A stretch of 64,000 nt of DNA from a virus: the IMG/VR virus record IMGVR_UViG_3300035698_017305, positions 1-64,000 of that record; one strand, written 5' to 3'. Of the stretch, positions 47,665 through 55,151 are shown in pieces. The stretch's first letter is position 1. Each line of letters opens with the position of its first letter. Position numbers and translations under genes: made by a program. The notes beneath the pieces are model-generated. The model searched no databases. It saw nothing but the letters and a program-made list of their open reading frames with translations, and had not been told where the DNA came from.

Positions 47665-48127
47665 TTTTCCCTCTTATCTGCGGTAGACATGCCTGTCCGA
47701 GTATGGAGGCCCCTTCAAAGTAAAGGTTTCGTCCACGCATGGATAGCAGATCTATGCGGTTGTGGATTTGAATTGGTTGCTTATCCGGCAGGGGTAGAAA
47801 CAGGAAACACCCTATGGTTTGGAAGTCACCAGACGCTGATGCGATGATACATAGCAACGGTCTTCCCAATGCTATTGCCCACCCTGAGTGAGTCCTATGG
47901 TCTGTAGCACTCCAGTGCACGCCCCCACCCGGTGGATGCGTATGCAAGAAGCCAATGAAGTCACTGTGGGGTACAGACAGTTCGTGCAGTCTTTCCATAG
48001 TGACTTCAAAGTCGAAGTTAGCCGGTCCGTTGTCAGTGTAATCAATAGGTATCTTCTGGAGGAGGTGCTCAGCATCTATAGCCTCAGCGAAGTGCAAGGT
48101 CCATCCTAGTTCCCGGAACCTAGTCAT
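47642..48127 (-). CDS. JAB/MPN metallopeptidase, Ubl set 2
   Basis: 161 residues from the ATG at 48127. The zinc motif is H62-T-H64-x8-S73-x2-D76 (LHTHPPGGG..WSATDH). It is shorter than the JAB of cassette 1 and has no acidic tail. It would release or mature a Ubl; the partner may be the protein at 52809-53036. Coupled to the vWA gene upstream and E1 downstream. Confidence 0.85.
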   Translation of the reverse strand: MTRFRELGWTLHFAEAIDAEHLLQKIPIDYTDNGPANFDFEVTMERLHELSVPHSDFIGFLHTHPPGGGVHWSATDHRTHSGWAIALGRPLLCIIASASGDFQTIGCFLFLPLPDKQPIQIHNRIDLLSMRGRNLYFEGASILGQACLPQIRGKNGGCPNP

Positions 48128-48890
48128 AGTAGACACCCCGATTGACCAGACCGCGTTTAGCGGCTTCTATAACCTGGGGGCTGACTCCCAGCTCATCCAT
48201 CATCTGTGAGGTGTGTAGGTTCCGTTCCACTATCATAGAGAACACTCTCCGCTCTAGGTCAAGCTGCTGTACAGCCTCAGTGAGAACTGTAGTCACGCCC
48301 TCACTGGATGTAACAGCCCGTACCGTACCACCAGTTGGGGCTGCAAACTCGGCGAATGCTTCCTCCAACGGTATATCGTGGTGTCCATGTACACATAGGG
48401 CGTGAATGATCACACCTTTCTTCTCAAATGCGGATGACACGTCATCCTCTGTGATACCTTCCCCCTGAGGGTAATGGTCATACTCCTTGTACTTGGGGAT
48501 CCCGTGTTGAGGGGCGTCACCAACCAGTATGCAGTACTTAAGGGAGTGCTCCCTCCATGGGTACTTCAGCGAGGCCGCCAACCCAGTCAGTACTGCCTCA
48601 GGAGCGTCAGCCCCTCCACCAGCGGTGAGCTTACGGATCATAGGTCCCACTTCGGATACCGGGACTAACCTACCATCCGTCATGTCCTTAACTATCCAGG
48701 CATCTGTGAAGTCTCGGTAGGCTGTCACCCCAACTTTGATGTCGGTGTCGGTGTCCTTGGCTACCTTGTTGATCATGCTGAGCATGGTTGTTTTGCAGTA
48801 TTCTAGATCTCTACCCATGGATCCAGTGGCGTCTAAGCAGAACACCAAATCCAGGGATGAGATGTTCTCTTTTTCACCAATCGTATTCAT
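48120..48890 (-). CDS. vWA domain protein with C-terminal helical part
   Basis: 256 residues from the ATG at 48890, which has ACGGAG upstream. MIDAS motif DATGS near residue 18, then YRDFTD and GGGADAPEAV, followed by LVGDAPQHG. This resembles the vWA subtype found with E1/JAB or ternary signalling sets. It starts inside the preceding gene and abuts JAB-2, so all three are probably translated together. Confidence 0.82.
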   Translation of the reverse strand: MNTIGEKENISSLDLVFCLDATGSMGRDLEYCKTTMLSMINKVAKDTDTDIKVGVTAYRDFTDAWIVKDMTDGRLVPVSEVGPMIRKLTAGGGADAPEAVLTGLAASLKYPWREHSLKYCILVGDAPQHGIPKYKEYDHYPQGEGITEDDVSSAFEKKGVIIHALCVHGHHDIPLEEAFAEFAAPTGGTVRAVTSSEGVTTVLTEAVQQLDLERRVFSMIVERNLHTSQMMDELGVSPQVIEAAKRGLVNRGVYYD

Positions 48891-49743
48891 CATCATCTCC
48901 GTCATCATCGTCATCTCCAATAGAGTCGGCCCCGTTGGTCCCGGGAACGCTCACTCTGTAGATCAGTTTTCTACGTTCCCCCTCAGCCACTACGCTTCCT
49001 AGTGCGGTTAGGTCATACACCTTGTCGGTACCATTCAGACATATCCCGGCGTTTACCACCTGGAAGTTAGTCTTTCTGACCCTGGTGAAGTAGGGGTTGC
49101 CAGCCCTAGACTTCCATTCGATCACAAGGTGGTCTCCTTGGTCCATCAGACGCATGAGCTTTCCGCCTGAGGCTAAGAGAGCGTCTCCTACCAACTCCTC
49201 TACAGATTTCTTGCGCCGTGCTTTCTCGTGCTGTACAGCCATGGCTAGGGCTAACAAGTCTGTGGGGGTCATGAACTTGGCTTTCTCTACAGTACCTGCC
49301 TTGAACATCTCTAACATGACAGGGGTTTGATCGAACCCTATCCCAGCAGGTTCCCAGTAGTACCAGTTGGTATGATCGGAGGCTACCCTGACCACATCAA
49401 ACCTTTCCGCACCCTCGACCAAGTGGATCGGAATGATCTCATCGTTCCAGGCACCAAACCAGATGCCGTCTTCTTCATAGAACAAACGTACATTAGCCTT
49501 CACAGGGAGGCACTTCAGGTAGTCGTCCTTCTCTATCTCATCTGCGGGCCGTTGAATTCTTAACCAAGGGGGAGCACATCTGAACAGATGCCACCCATGA
49601 GATGGATTACCCTGCACCTTGAGGGTTACCAGGGTCTTGTCCATTATCACTTTGATGCGCCTACTCCCTAGGAAAGGAGCTACCACGTCAGTAGGTGGTT
49701 TGGCACGCTCCTTTTGGATCATCTTTTCGACAAGACTATCCAT
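48874..49743 (-). CDS. Protein of unknown function with acidic tail
   Basis: 289 residues. It has strand-rich halves (TLVTLKVQGNPSHGWHLFR; YRVSVPGTNG), a central helix with KARRKKSVEELVGDALL, and a run of Asp/Gly at the C-terminus that could bind Ca2+ or a partner. Its 3' end encodes the start of the vWA gene. No family is recognised; the position ties it to the Ro60/E1/JAB island. Confidence 0.7.
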   Translation of the reverse strand: MDSLVEKMIQKERAKPPTDVVAPFLGSRRIKVIMDKTLVTLKVQGNPSHGWHLFRCAPPWLRIQRPADEIEKDDYLKCLPVKANVRLFYEEDGIWFGAWNDEIIPIHLVEGAERFDVVRVASDHTNWYYWEPAGIGFDQTPVMLEMFKAGTVEKAKFMTPTDLLALAMAVQHEKARRKKSVEELVGDALLASGGKLMRLMDQGDHLVIEWKSRAGNPYFTRVRKTNFQVVNAGICLNGTDKVYDLTALGSVVAEGERRKLIYRVSVPGTNGADSIGDDDDDGDDDEYDW

Positions 49744-49784
49744 AGGACTCTCCTTTCATTGTTTAGGAATGTGTGGGTAGGGAG

Positions 49785-49858
49785 GGAGAATGACGGGATT
49801 CGAACCCGCAGTACCTGGAGTCACAGTCCAGTGCCATAACCGTTAGGCTACACTCTCC
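49785..49858 (-). tRNA. tRNA-His(GTG)
   Basis: 74 nt with the extra G-1:C73 pair typical of tRNA-His (GGAGAGTG / CATTCTCC). Anticodon stem CTGGA/TCCAG, loop CTGTGAC, T loop TTCGAAT. It separates the TROVE gene from the vWA group. Confidence 0.92.
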
Positions 49859-49887
49859 ATAAATTCTCCGCCCCCTACCCACACTAA

Positions 49888-51606
49888 TTAGGCTGCTCTA
49901 TCGTCTACGGGCAGTGGTGTGTCCATGATCTCTTGCAGAGTGTTCCTAAGAGTTCTGCGAGACAGGAACCTGATAACATCCGGGACCGCAATGAGGTCAG
50001 TGCTGTCGTCCAGGTTGAACACTTGAATGGCGGTGCCAGCGGTGGCCGCAGCATCACGTACACAGCGGTGTCTCTTGTCTTCCAGACTGCCCCACCTTCC
50101 CAGTTTAATCAAGCAAATACTTACCTCATCTGATCCAGGAGGAGCCGTCTCCAGATACTTGGGCCACACATCCGGGAACCGAGGAGCACTATTCTCTCCT
50201 TCATCCGTGATGATAATGACGTTTTCCGCAAAGTCACCACTCCTCATCATCTCGTCGATGCCTACACCAACAGAGGTGGATCCAAGTGCTCTTACCCTAC
50301 GGAACGCCGTAGTCCAGTCCTGTAGCGTACCTCTGCCCGGTACATTGATCTTGTCGGCTTTCACCTCGAAGGTGTATGTGTGCAGAGGAGTACCCGCAAC
50401 CATGGAGGCCGAAATCATAGACCCCAAGGTCTTGGCCAGCTCGATTGCAGCACCCATGGACGTACTACAGTCAACCAGAAGAACGGTCGGCTTGTTGATA
50501 ACCTTCTTGACGCGGGCGTCAGACACTTGGAGAATTTTCTCCTTGATATCTGCGCTGACAGCGGTAGATTCCGCAGCTTTCACCGCCTTTAAGGTATCAA
50601 CCCGACCAGACTTCTTGGCCTTCTTCAGTCGAGACTCCAAGAGCTTGGCAAGGTCCGGGTTGTCCCATGCACCTTTCTTCCTGAATGCTTCCACATTCAT
50701 CAGAAGCTCCTGAGGAGACATTACACTGATCAGTGCTGCCATAACAGCAGGAGTCTGAGTAGTCACCGAGCCTACCGCGATTGGGTAGGGGATTTTGTAC
50801 TTGGCGATCAATTCAGCCTGCTCAGCAGGGTCACTTGTGGTACTCAGCACCTTCTGGTAGTACAGCTTAGGAGTCCTGTGTTCGAGTGGATTCTTCTCAA
50901 ACAGGGCTGACTGTACCCATCCAACTGGTGGTGTATGCGTCCAACTGTACAGAGACTTCAGTGCGCTACCAGCTCTGACAGCGATGGCATCAAACATTTC
51001 TGTGTTGTCCTCCAGGTCACGGAGTAGGCCACCCACAACCTTGCTGACCCTCTTAGGAATGTTCTTAGCTCCCGGGATACCGGTTACCTGGAACACTGAG
51101 GTCATGTAGGTGCCGTCCCGATTCTTCTCAAACCGGAGGTCTGCATCTTTTGCTCTGGGAATCTTGGCTTTGACCAACCTCAGGAATGCTTCCCGTTCCG
51201 TAGCCGTGGAAGTGCCGTTCCGTAGCTTTGGGTTTAGGTCCGTCTTTGCCTTCATGATGTCCTTGTCGTCAGACAATTTCACCACAACCTTACCTTCCTT
51301 GAGCAGGTTGATGATCCGGTGAATCTCATACACTGGGAACCTGGGCAGTAAGGCAGCCCCAACATCCCTGAACAGGACGTCATCAGGCATACCTCGGAGT
51401 AAGTACGCTGTCATCAGTTCCTTGTGATCCCGGATCTCCGTGTTGTCCATGGCCCATACAGCGAGGTGGGCGAAGAATTCCGGGTCCGCTTCGAACATTG
51501 TCCGGAATAACTCATGAGATCCCTTGCCGATATTCCGGTGTGGAGTACTCATGAAAGCCTTTAGCATGTCCAATCGGACATCAGCTTCTCTGGTTTCGGT
51601 CGCCAT
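49888..51606 (-). CDS. rsr: TROVE-domain protein, Ro60/Rsr homologue
   Basis: A 572-residue protein. The N-terminal and middle parts form the TROVE helical-repeat ring (FRTMFEADPEFFAHLAVWA; YLLRGMPDDVLF; SWTHTPPVGW). The C-terminal vWA-like domain has the MIDAS-like VLLVDCSTSMG and GVGIDEMM. Ro60 proteins bind Y RNAs on the outside of the ring and misfolded RNA ends in the hole, and in bacteria work with PNPase and rRNA maturation. Seven Y-like RNA elements lie directly upstream on the same strand, which supports the call. Confidence 0.92.
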   Translation of the reverse strand: MATETREADVRLDMLKAFMSTPHRNIGKGSHELFRTMFEADPEFFAHLAVWAMDNTEIRDHKELMTAYLLRGMPDDVLFRDVGAALLPRFPVYEIHRIINLLKEGKVVVKLSDDKDIMKAKTDLNPKLRNGTSTATEREAFLRLVKAKIPRAKDADLRFEKNRDGTYMTSVFQVTGIPGAKNIPKRVSKVVGGLLRDLEDNTEMFDAIAVRAGSALKSLYSWTHTPPVGWVQSALFEKNPLEHRTPKLYYQKVLSTTSDPAEQAELIAKYKIPYPIAVGSVTTQTPAVMAALISVMSPQELLMNVEAFRKKGAWDNPDLAKLLESRLKKAKKSGRVDTLKAVKAAESTAVSADIKEKILQVSDARVKKVINKPTVLLVDCSTSMGAAIELAKTLGSMISASMVAGTPLHTYTFEVKADKINVPGRGTLQDWTTAFRRVRALGSTSVGVGIDEMMRSGDFAENVIIITDEGENSAPRFPDVWPKYLETAPPGSDEVSICLIKLGRWGSLEDKRHRCVRDAAATAGTAIQVFNLDDSTDLIAVPDVIRFLSRRTLRNTLQEIMDTPLPVDDRAA

Positions 51607-51651
51607 ATGACTTTCTCCTTTTCATTTCTGGACCGCTACCGTTTTATAGGT

Positions 51652-51712
51652 ATAAAAAAAGATCGCAGGAAGTCACCGAGGTAGGTCCAATACCACGGAA
51701 GTGCTTGCGATC
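51652..51712 (-). terminator. Terminator of the Y-like RNA array
   Basis: AGATCGCA / TGCGATCT stem with an inner hairpin (CACTTCCGTGG / ... GACTTC region), followed by TTTTTTT on the minus strand. It ends the array transcript 45 bases before the Ro60 start. Confidence 0.8.
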
Positions 51713-51746
51713 TTCCCCATGTGGGGACTGTCTAATGAATATGGTT

Positions 51747-51825
51747 AGAACAGCTAGCTAGTCGTGGGAACCGTTGTTTTTCGCCAAATGAAAATGTATG
51801 TTCCGACTGTAGGGCTAGCTGTTCT
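51747..51825 (-). ncRNA. Y-like RNA element 1 (no tRNA domain)
   Basis: A perfect 12-bp outer stem (AGAACAGCTAGC / GCTAGCTGTTCT), the conserved internal loop strands CCTACAGTC and CACGACTA, an inner stem GGAAC/GTTCC and a 28-nt unstructured loop. It is the minimal form of the repeat and shows the scaffold stands alone. Confidence 0.8.
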
Positions 51826-51839
51826 TTTCTGACTTGGTT

Positions 51840-51986
51840 TCTGGGGTAGCGAGTCTGTAGGCCCAATTGATTTGTTAGTCTGATCCGTAGTCAGATGCCT
51901 TAACCACTTGGCCACATATGATTTCTCACATGATGGGATTCGAACCCACGTTAAAATGTATGGCCCACATGTAGGGCTACCCTAGA
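51840..51986 (-). ncRNA. Y-like RNA element 2, permuted tRNA-like domain
   Basis: 11-bp outer stem and inner GGCC pairing. The insert reads on the minus strand: T arm (GTGGG-TTCGAAT-CCCAT), acceptor 3' strand CATGTGA, a GAAA tetraloop, acceptor 5' strand TCATATG, D arm, and anticodon arm TCTGA-CTACGGA-TCAGA (ACG). The tRNA is thus opened between its variable region and T arm. Confidence 0.82.
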
Positions 51987-51999
51987 ACTGTATAGTGTT

Positions 52000-52149
52000 T
52001 TTCGAGAGTGCTAGTCGAAGGACCCATTGTAAAACTGGATGCTCTACCATTGAGCTACTTGGGCTCAAGCCCAAGACAGGAATTGAACCTGCGCCTTCCC
52101 CTTGGTATGGGACGTTTGTGTATGGCCCGTCTGTAGGGCACTCTCGAAA
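52000..52149 (-). ncRNA. Y-like RNA element 3, permuted tRNA-like domain
   Basis: Perfect 12-bp outer stem TTTCGAGAGTGC / GCACTCTCGAAA. Insert order: anticodon arm (CCC-ATACCAA-GGG, ACC by position), T arm (GCAGG-TTCAATT-CCTGT), acceptor CTTGGGC, TTGA loop, GCCCAAG, D arm. It is opened between the D and anticodon arms. Confidence 0.8.
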
Positions 52150-52163
52150 TTGTGTATAAATGC

Positions 52164-52317
52164 TATGGAACTAGCGAGTCGTAAAGCCCATTGATCTTTA
52201 ATCGCTTGTGCTAAATACAAGTGCCTTTACCAATTTGGCCACTCTGGGTGAGCCCCAGAGGAAGGATTCGAACCTCCAAAATGATATGTATGGCTTAACT
52301 GTAGGGCTAATTCCATA
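52164..52317 (-). ncRNA. Y-like RNA element 4, permuted tRNA-like domain, anticodon TTA
   Basis: Outer stem TATGGAACTAGC / GCTAATTCCATA (11 of 12 pairs), inner stem AAGCC/GGCTT. Insert order: T arm, acceptor CTCTGGG, GCTCA loop, CCCAGAG, D arm, anticodon arm CTTGT-ATTTAGC-ACAAG, then a variable-arm-like GAT..GATC hairpin. TTA would pair with UAA. Confidence 0.8.
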
Positions 52318-52330
52318 TTGAAACTGTTAA

Positions 52331-52468
52331 GGTGCGGCTAGCTAGTCGAGAGACCCATATTAGGTACACCGAGGTGGAATTGAACCACCGACTTTTTGCT
52401 TAATAGGCAAATGCTCTATCCAACTGAGCTATTGGTATGTATGGCCTAACTGTAGGGCTAACCGAACC
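52331..52468 (-). ncRNA. Y-like RNA element 5 enclosing a linear tRNA
   Basis: Outer stem 10 of 12 pairs, inner stem around GGCC/GACC. The insert is an ordinary-order tRNA at 52366-52438. Confidence 0.78.
52366..52438 (-). tRNA. tRNA or tRNA-like domain, anticodon ATT (Asn codon AAU)
   Basis: 73 nt. Acceptor ATACCAA/TCGGTGT (one A-C mismatch), D stem GCTC/GAGC, anticodon stem TTTGC/GCAAA, loop CTATTAA, T arm GGTGG-TTCAATT-CCACC. A34 is unusual for Asn, where GTT is expected, so it may be a mimic. Confidence 0.7.
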
Positions 52469-52492
52469 TATATTTGATTTCCAAAGAACTGA

Positions 52493-52664
52493 ACATTAGA
52501 GAAGATGGGGCAGCTAGTCGAGAGATCCCAAGTAACTTAACTAAGCTACTCCCCCGTAGTGGTGGGGGAGGCTGGAATTGAACCAGCGACACTTTACTTT
52601 CACGTAAATGCTCTACCATTGTTTGTATGATCCAACTGTAGGGCTACCTCATCATCTCTAATGT
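52493..52664 (-). ncRNA. Y-like RNA element 6, tRNA-like domain opened in the D loop
   Basis: The longest outer stem (20 of 22 pairs) and an inner GATC pairing. Insert order: D-arm 3' half (AATGGTAGAGC), anticodon arm (TTTAC-GTGAAA-GTAAA, GAA-like), T arm, acceptor CTCCCCC, loop ACCACTAC (contains ACCA), GGGGGAG, then D-arm 5' half TAGCTTAGTT. Confidence 0.8.
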
Positions 52665-52674
52665 CAAAGAATTA

Positions 52675-52810
52675 AACTGTGAGCGGGTAACTAGTCGAAG
52701 GGCCTTTGTAACGTTCTGCTTCATCAGCAGCCCCCGTATGGTGGAGGCTCAGGGAGTTAAACCCCGAACTGTTATGTACGGTCCCACTGTAGGGTTACCC
52801 CGTCACAGTT
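52675..52810 (-). ncRNA. Y-like RNA element 7, reduced tRNA-like domain
   Basis: Outer stem 15 of 17 pairs, inner stem GGGCC/GGTCC. Insert: T arm (CGGGG-TTTAACT-CCCTG), acceptor AGCCTCC with ACCA in the loop and GGGGGCT, then a CTGCT/AGCAG hairpin in place of D and anticodon arms. Its 5' end touches the stop codon of 52809-53036. Confidence 0.75.
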
Positions 52811-53036
52811 ATTTACCGAACTTACCGTCTGGCCTCAAGTGTACTGTGCCGGACGCTTCAAATGGGTCTGCAACAAACGAGTTGAATGTTGAGACGTCTT
52901 TGCTGAGTGCACCGGCTACTGCCAGCTTAAGGTCTGCTTCATCGAAGACATCTCCTAAGTCCAACTCCTCCACTGGGAGTGTTTGGGATTGTCCGTCAAC
53001 GAACACGTTTATGAATTGGAAGTTATTACGTTCCAT
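52809..53036 (-). CDS. Possible second ubiquitin-like (beta-grasp) protein
   Basis: 75 residues from the ATG at 53036 with AAGGAG upstream. Pattern: strand FQFINVFVDGQ, strand SQTLPVEEL, helix DEADLKLAVAGALS, strands with FVADPFE and GTVHLRPDGKFGK. This fits a small beta-grasp fold, and single-domain Ubls in E1/JAB operons often end in ..KFG. There is no Gly-Gly. It lies upstream of the Y-like array and in the same direction as E1-2 and JAB-2. Confidence 0.45.
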   Translation of the reverse strand: MERNNFQFINVFVDGQSQTLPVEELDLGDVFDEADLKLAVAGALSKDVSTFNSFVADPFEASGTVHLRPDGKFGK

Positions 53037-53083
53037 CTTGATCTCCTTATGGCGTACTTTATACCTGATTCTCAGATGGCCCG

Positions 53084-54103
53084 TCAAGAACTTTTTATTT
53101 TTGATTTCCCCCACATGACCGGTGCAGGTTTTCCGTCCTTGAGTATGGGCTTAGCCTTGTGTTTCTTCTTTGGCCTGGGGGGAGGGGCTGGTAGCTTGTC
53201 AGACTTCCTGATCTTATCCAACGTTAGCTTAGCCACGGCCTCTCCTATAGCCAGTGCCTGTGAGTCCCTGGGGAATAGATGGCGTTTACCATCAGATAAC
53301 CCGTAGTGCCGGTTACCTTCCCAGAATATATAGCTACCATCCCGTAGTTTACTGTAGTCTAGTGCTACGAAATCGTGTCCGAGCAGTTGGCCCGCCCGCA
53401 ATACTTGATCAGCATTAGGCTCACCGCCCCTCAAGAACATCCTGTCCTCGTGCAGGGCCTGTGGGTGTGTAAGTGTATCCCTCATGTGAACGTTCCACTT
53501 GTCAGCGACAACCAACTGGCGCAGAATCAGTTGATCTCCTATGACAAACGTTCTCCACTTCCGGTAGTATCCATCTTCACTCTGGTAATCTGCATACTTG
53601 ATAGCCAGGGTTAGCTTTACCCTACTGTCTTTGATTACCTTAGCCGCCTCTTTACTGTTGTGTACGAGGTGCATGTGACGGCCACCATGGTCACTGTCTC
53701 TTCTTAGAATGGCTGGGTAGCCAATAGATAGAGCAGTGAATGATGAGAACAGTTGATGCTGCGGAGTTGGGATACCATTATCTTCCCACACCCTATACAT
53801 CGTAGAGTGTTTGTTATCGAACTTACTGATTGGTTGTATCACAGGCAGGCCAATCTCGCGTGCCCGGACTTCTATCTGTTTGGCTTTGGAGAGGTACTCT
53901 TGCTTGGCTCCATACGACCAGAACAAGATCGCATCATAGTCGAACAACTTGGGCATGGCCGTGAACTGGGGACATATAGTTGTCCATTTCAGCCCAGCCT
54001 TTTGAAACCCGTCAGTCAGGGATTTACCTGCGGGGTTACGGGTAAACATCGCTTCTGTGTTAGTTACCACTAGAACTCTAGGTCCCTGACCGACTGGTGC
54101 CAT
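53084..54103 (-). CDS. ATP-grasp family protein
   Basis: A 339-residue protein. YPAILRRDSDHGGRHMHLV (nucleotide loop), LAIKYADYQSEDGYYRKWRTFVIGD, FVALDYSKLRDGSYIFWEGN (metal end). A basic Pro/Lys-rich tail follows (PPPRPKKKHKAK). It resembles the ATP-grasp protein at 44184-45209 (both have a G-Y/LYRKYR/W block), so they may act on the same type of glycan or peptide. Confidence 0.75.
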   Translation of the reverse strand: MAPVGQGPRVLVVTNTEAMFTRNPAGKSLTDGFQKAGLKWTTICPQFTAMPKLFDYDAILFWSYGAKQEYLSKAKQIEVRAREIGLPVIQPISKFDNKHSTMYRVWEDNGIPTPQHQLFSSFTALSIGYPAILRRDSDHGGRHMHLVHNSKEAAKVIKDSRVKLTLAIKYADYQSEDGYYRKWRTFVIGDQLILRQLVVADKWNVHMRDTLTHPQALHEDRMFLRGGEPNADQVLRAGQLLGHDFVALDYSKLRDGSYIFWEGNRHYGLSDGKRHLFPRDSQALAIGEAVAKLTLDKIRKSDKLPAPPPRPKKKHKAKPILKDGKPAPVMWGKSKIKSS

Positions 54104-54107
54104 TATG

Positions 54108-54563
54108 TTATCCCCTCCACAAAGATTTGTGCCCTATTGGTACGATGGAACGAGCCCTGTCAACGATACCCTTTGCGCCAGGGTTCACGATCTTAAGGCT
54201 GTCGGTTCTCCTTAGACCCGCTAGGATAGCACGGGTGAAGGCCAGAGTCTCGCCTACTATTCTTTCTTCCCCATCCTCATCCACTTTGAGAGCGATACCG
54301 GTGGCAGTTCCAGTCGGTGTTGTGATGAAGCAGGTACGGATGCTGGATTTATCCGCATACCTCTTTAGTTTGAACTGTACATCAGATGCCTCCAGGCTTT
54401 CGACCGCGATCCTGTTCATCCTTTTCTGGATCTGTGGCCCTACCACCCCCAGAACTTCGGAGTCCTTTTCATCCACGAAGTCTTCCAGGATGTAGTTCAG
54501 GGTTCTCTTGACTGACCTTTGCGTTCGATGGTTGTGTGCGTGGTTTATTGCTCGTTGTCCCAT
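54108..54563 (-). CDS. Soluble protein of unknown function
   Basis: 151 residues. A basic N-terminus (HAHNHRTQRSVKRTL) is followed by a beta-rich middle with ITTPTGTATGIALKVDEDG and a helix-rich end. Separated by four bases from the ATP-grasp gene and abutting 54564-54791; likely one operon. Confidence 0.65.
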   Translation of the reverse strand: MGQRAINHAHNHRTQRSVKRTLNYILEDFVDEKDSEVLGVVGPQIQKRMNRIAVESLEASDVQFKLKRYADKSSIRTCFITTPTGTATGIALKVDEDGEERIVGETLAFTRAILAGLRRTDSLKIVNPGAKGIVDRARSIVPIGHKSLWRG

Positions 54564-54791
54564 TTACAATGCTCCTTTGTCTCGTAGCTCTTCAATGACT
54601 GCTTTTTGAATCCGCTTCTTTTTCAACGCTGGTGGCCTATCCACCACTACTCTCTTCTTGCTGCCATCAGGCACCAGGACTGTAGTGAACAGTGTCCGGG
54701 CCCTGGCCTTGGCTAATAACTCATCCTCAAATACATGGCATGCAACTTTTATCCCATCGACCAATATGGGAACAATCAGACCGTTTAACAT
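54564..54791 (-). CDS. Small basic protein
   Basis: 75 residues from the ATG at 54791 behind GGAGG; the longer frame crosses the promoter-like box at 54816. N-terminal beta hairpin (NGLIVPILVDGIKVACHVFE), C-terminal Lys/Arg-rich helices. It is the first gene of the minus-strand Ro60/Ubl island. Confidence 0.6.
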   Translation of the reverse strand: MLNGLIVPILVDGIKVACHVFEDELLAKARARTLFTTVLVPDGSKKRVVVDRPPALKKKRIQKAVIEELRDKGAL

Positions 54792-54815
54792 AGAATACCT
54801 CCAAGTCTTGAACCT

Positions 54816-54824
54816 CTTATGGCG
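54816..54824 (-). promoter_or_regulatory. Promoter-like element of the Ro60/Ubl island (CGCCATAAGA)
   Basis: The minus-strand CCGCCATAAGAGGTTC is 25 bases upstream of 54564-54791. It is divergent to the plus-strand promoter region at 54844-54895. Confidence 0.5.
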
Positions 54825-54843
54825 GGAACTGATCAGTTTTTCC

Positions 54844-54895
54844 TTGACAGATGAGTATGGTTTATTCATATACTTGAGTACTGTATATGTATAAC
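54844..54895 (+). promoter_or_regulatory. Plus-strand promoter region of the assembly operon
   Basis: TTGACA with TATACT 19 bases on, and a second TATAAC box ending near 54895, just ahead of 54906-55151. Either pair could serve the operon. Confidence 0.5.
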
Positions 54896-54905
54896 CGGAG
54901 TTGGA

Positions 54906-55151
54906 ATGGCAAACGTAAAAGAGGGTGAAGGATACCAGAGGGAGTTGGACGAACTCCTAGATATACTGGATTCGAAGAAGAAAGCCCGTAGTGCTAACAA
55001 CCGTATAGCCCATTGTCCTAAGTGTGACTCAACAAAGTACCGTGTAAAAGTAGCAGGCAGAACAGTTACTTACACCTGCAAGGACTGTGGTGGGTCTTGG
55101 CAGGGAACCATGTTTTCACCTATGGGAGTTATAGCGAATGGCAGAGAATGA
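54906..55151 (+). CDS. Zinc-ribbon protein, first gene of the assembly operon
   Basis: 81 residues. A charged helical N-terminus precedes a zinc ribbon (HCPKCDSTKYR...YTCKDCGGSW). Such ribbons occur in transcription factors such as TFIIS-like or anti-terminator proteins. The start is ATG behind GGAG. It overlaps the next gene by 14 bases. Confidence 0.7.
   Translation: MANVKEGEGYQRELDELLDILDSKKKARSANNRIAHCPKCDSTKYRVKVAGRTVTYTCKDCGGSWQGTMFSPMGVIANGRE

Noticed and set aside
51747-52810. CRISPR-like array because of regularly spaced repeats
   Set aside because: Repeat pairs are inverted and complementary with structured tRNA-like inserts of 28-130 nt, not identical direct repeats with unique spacers; no cas genes are nearby.
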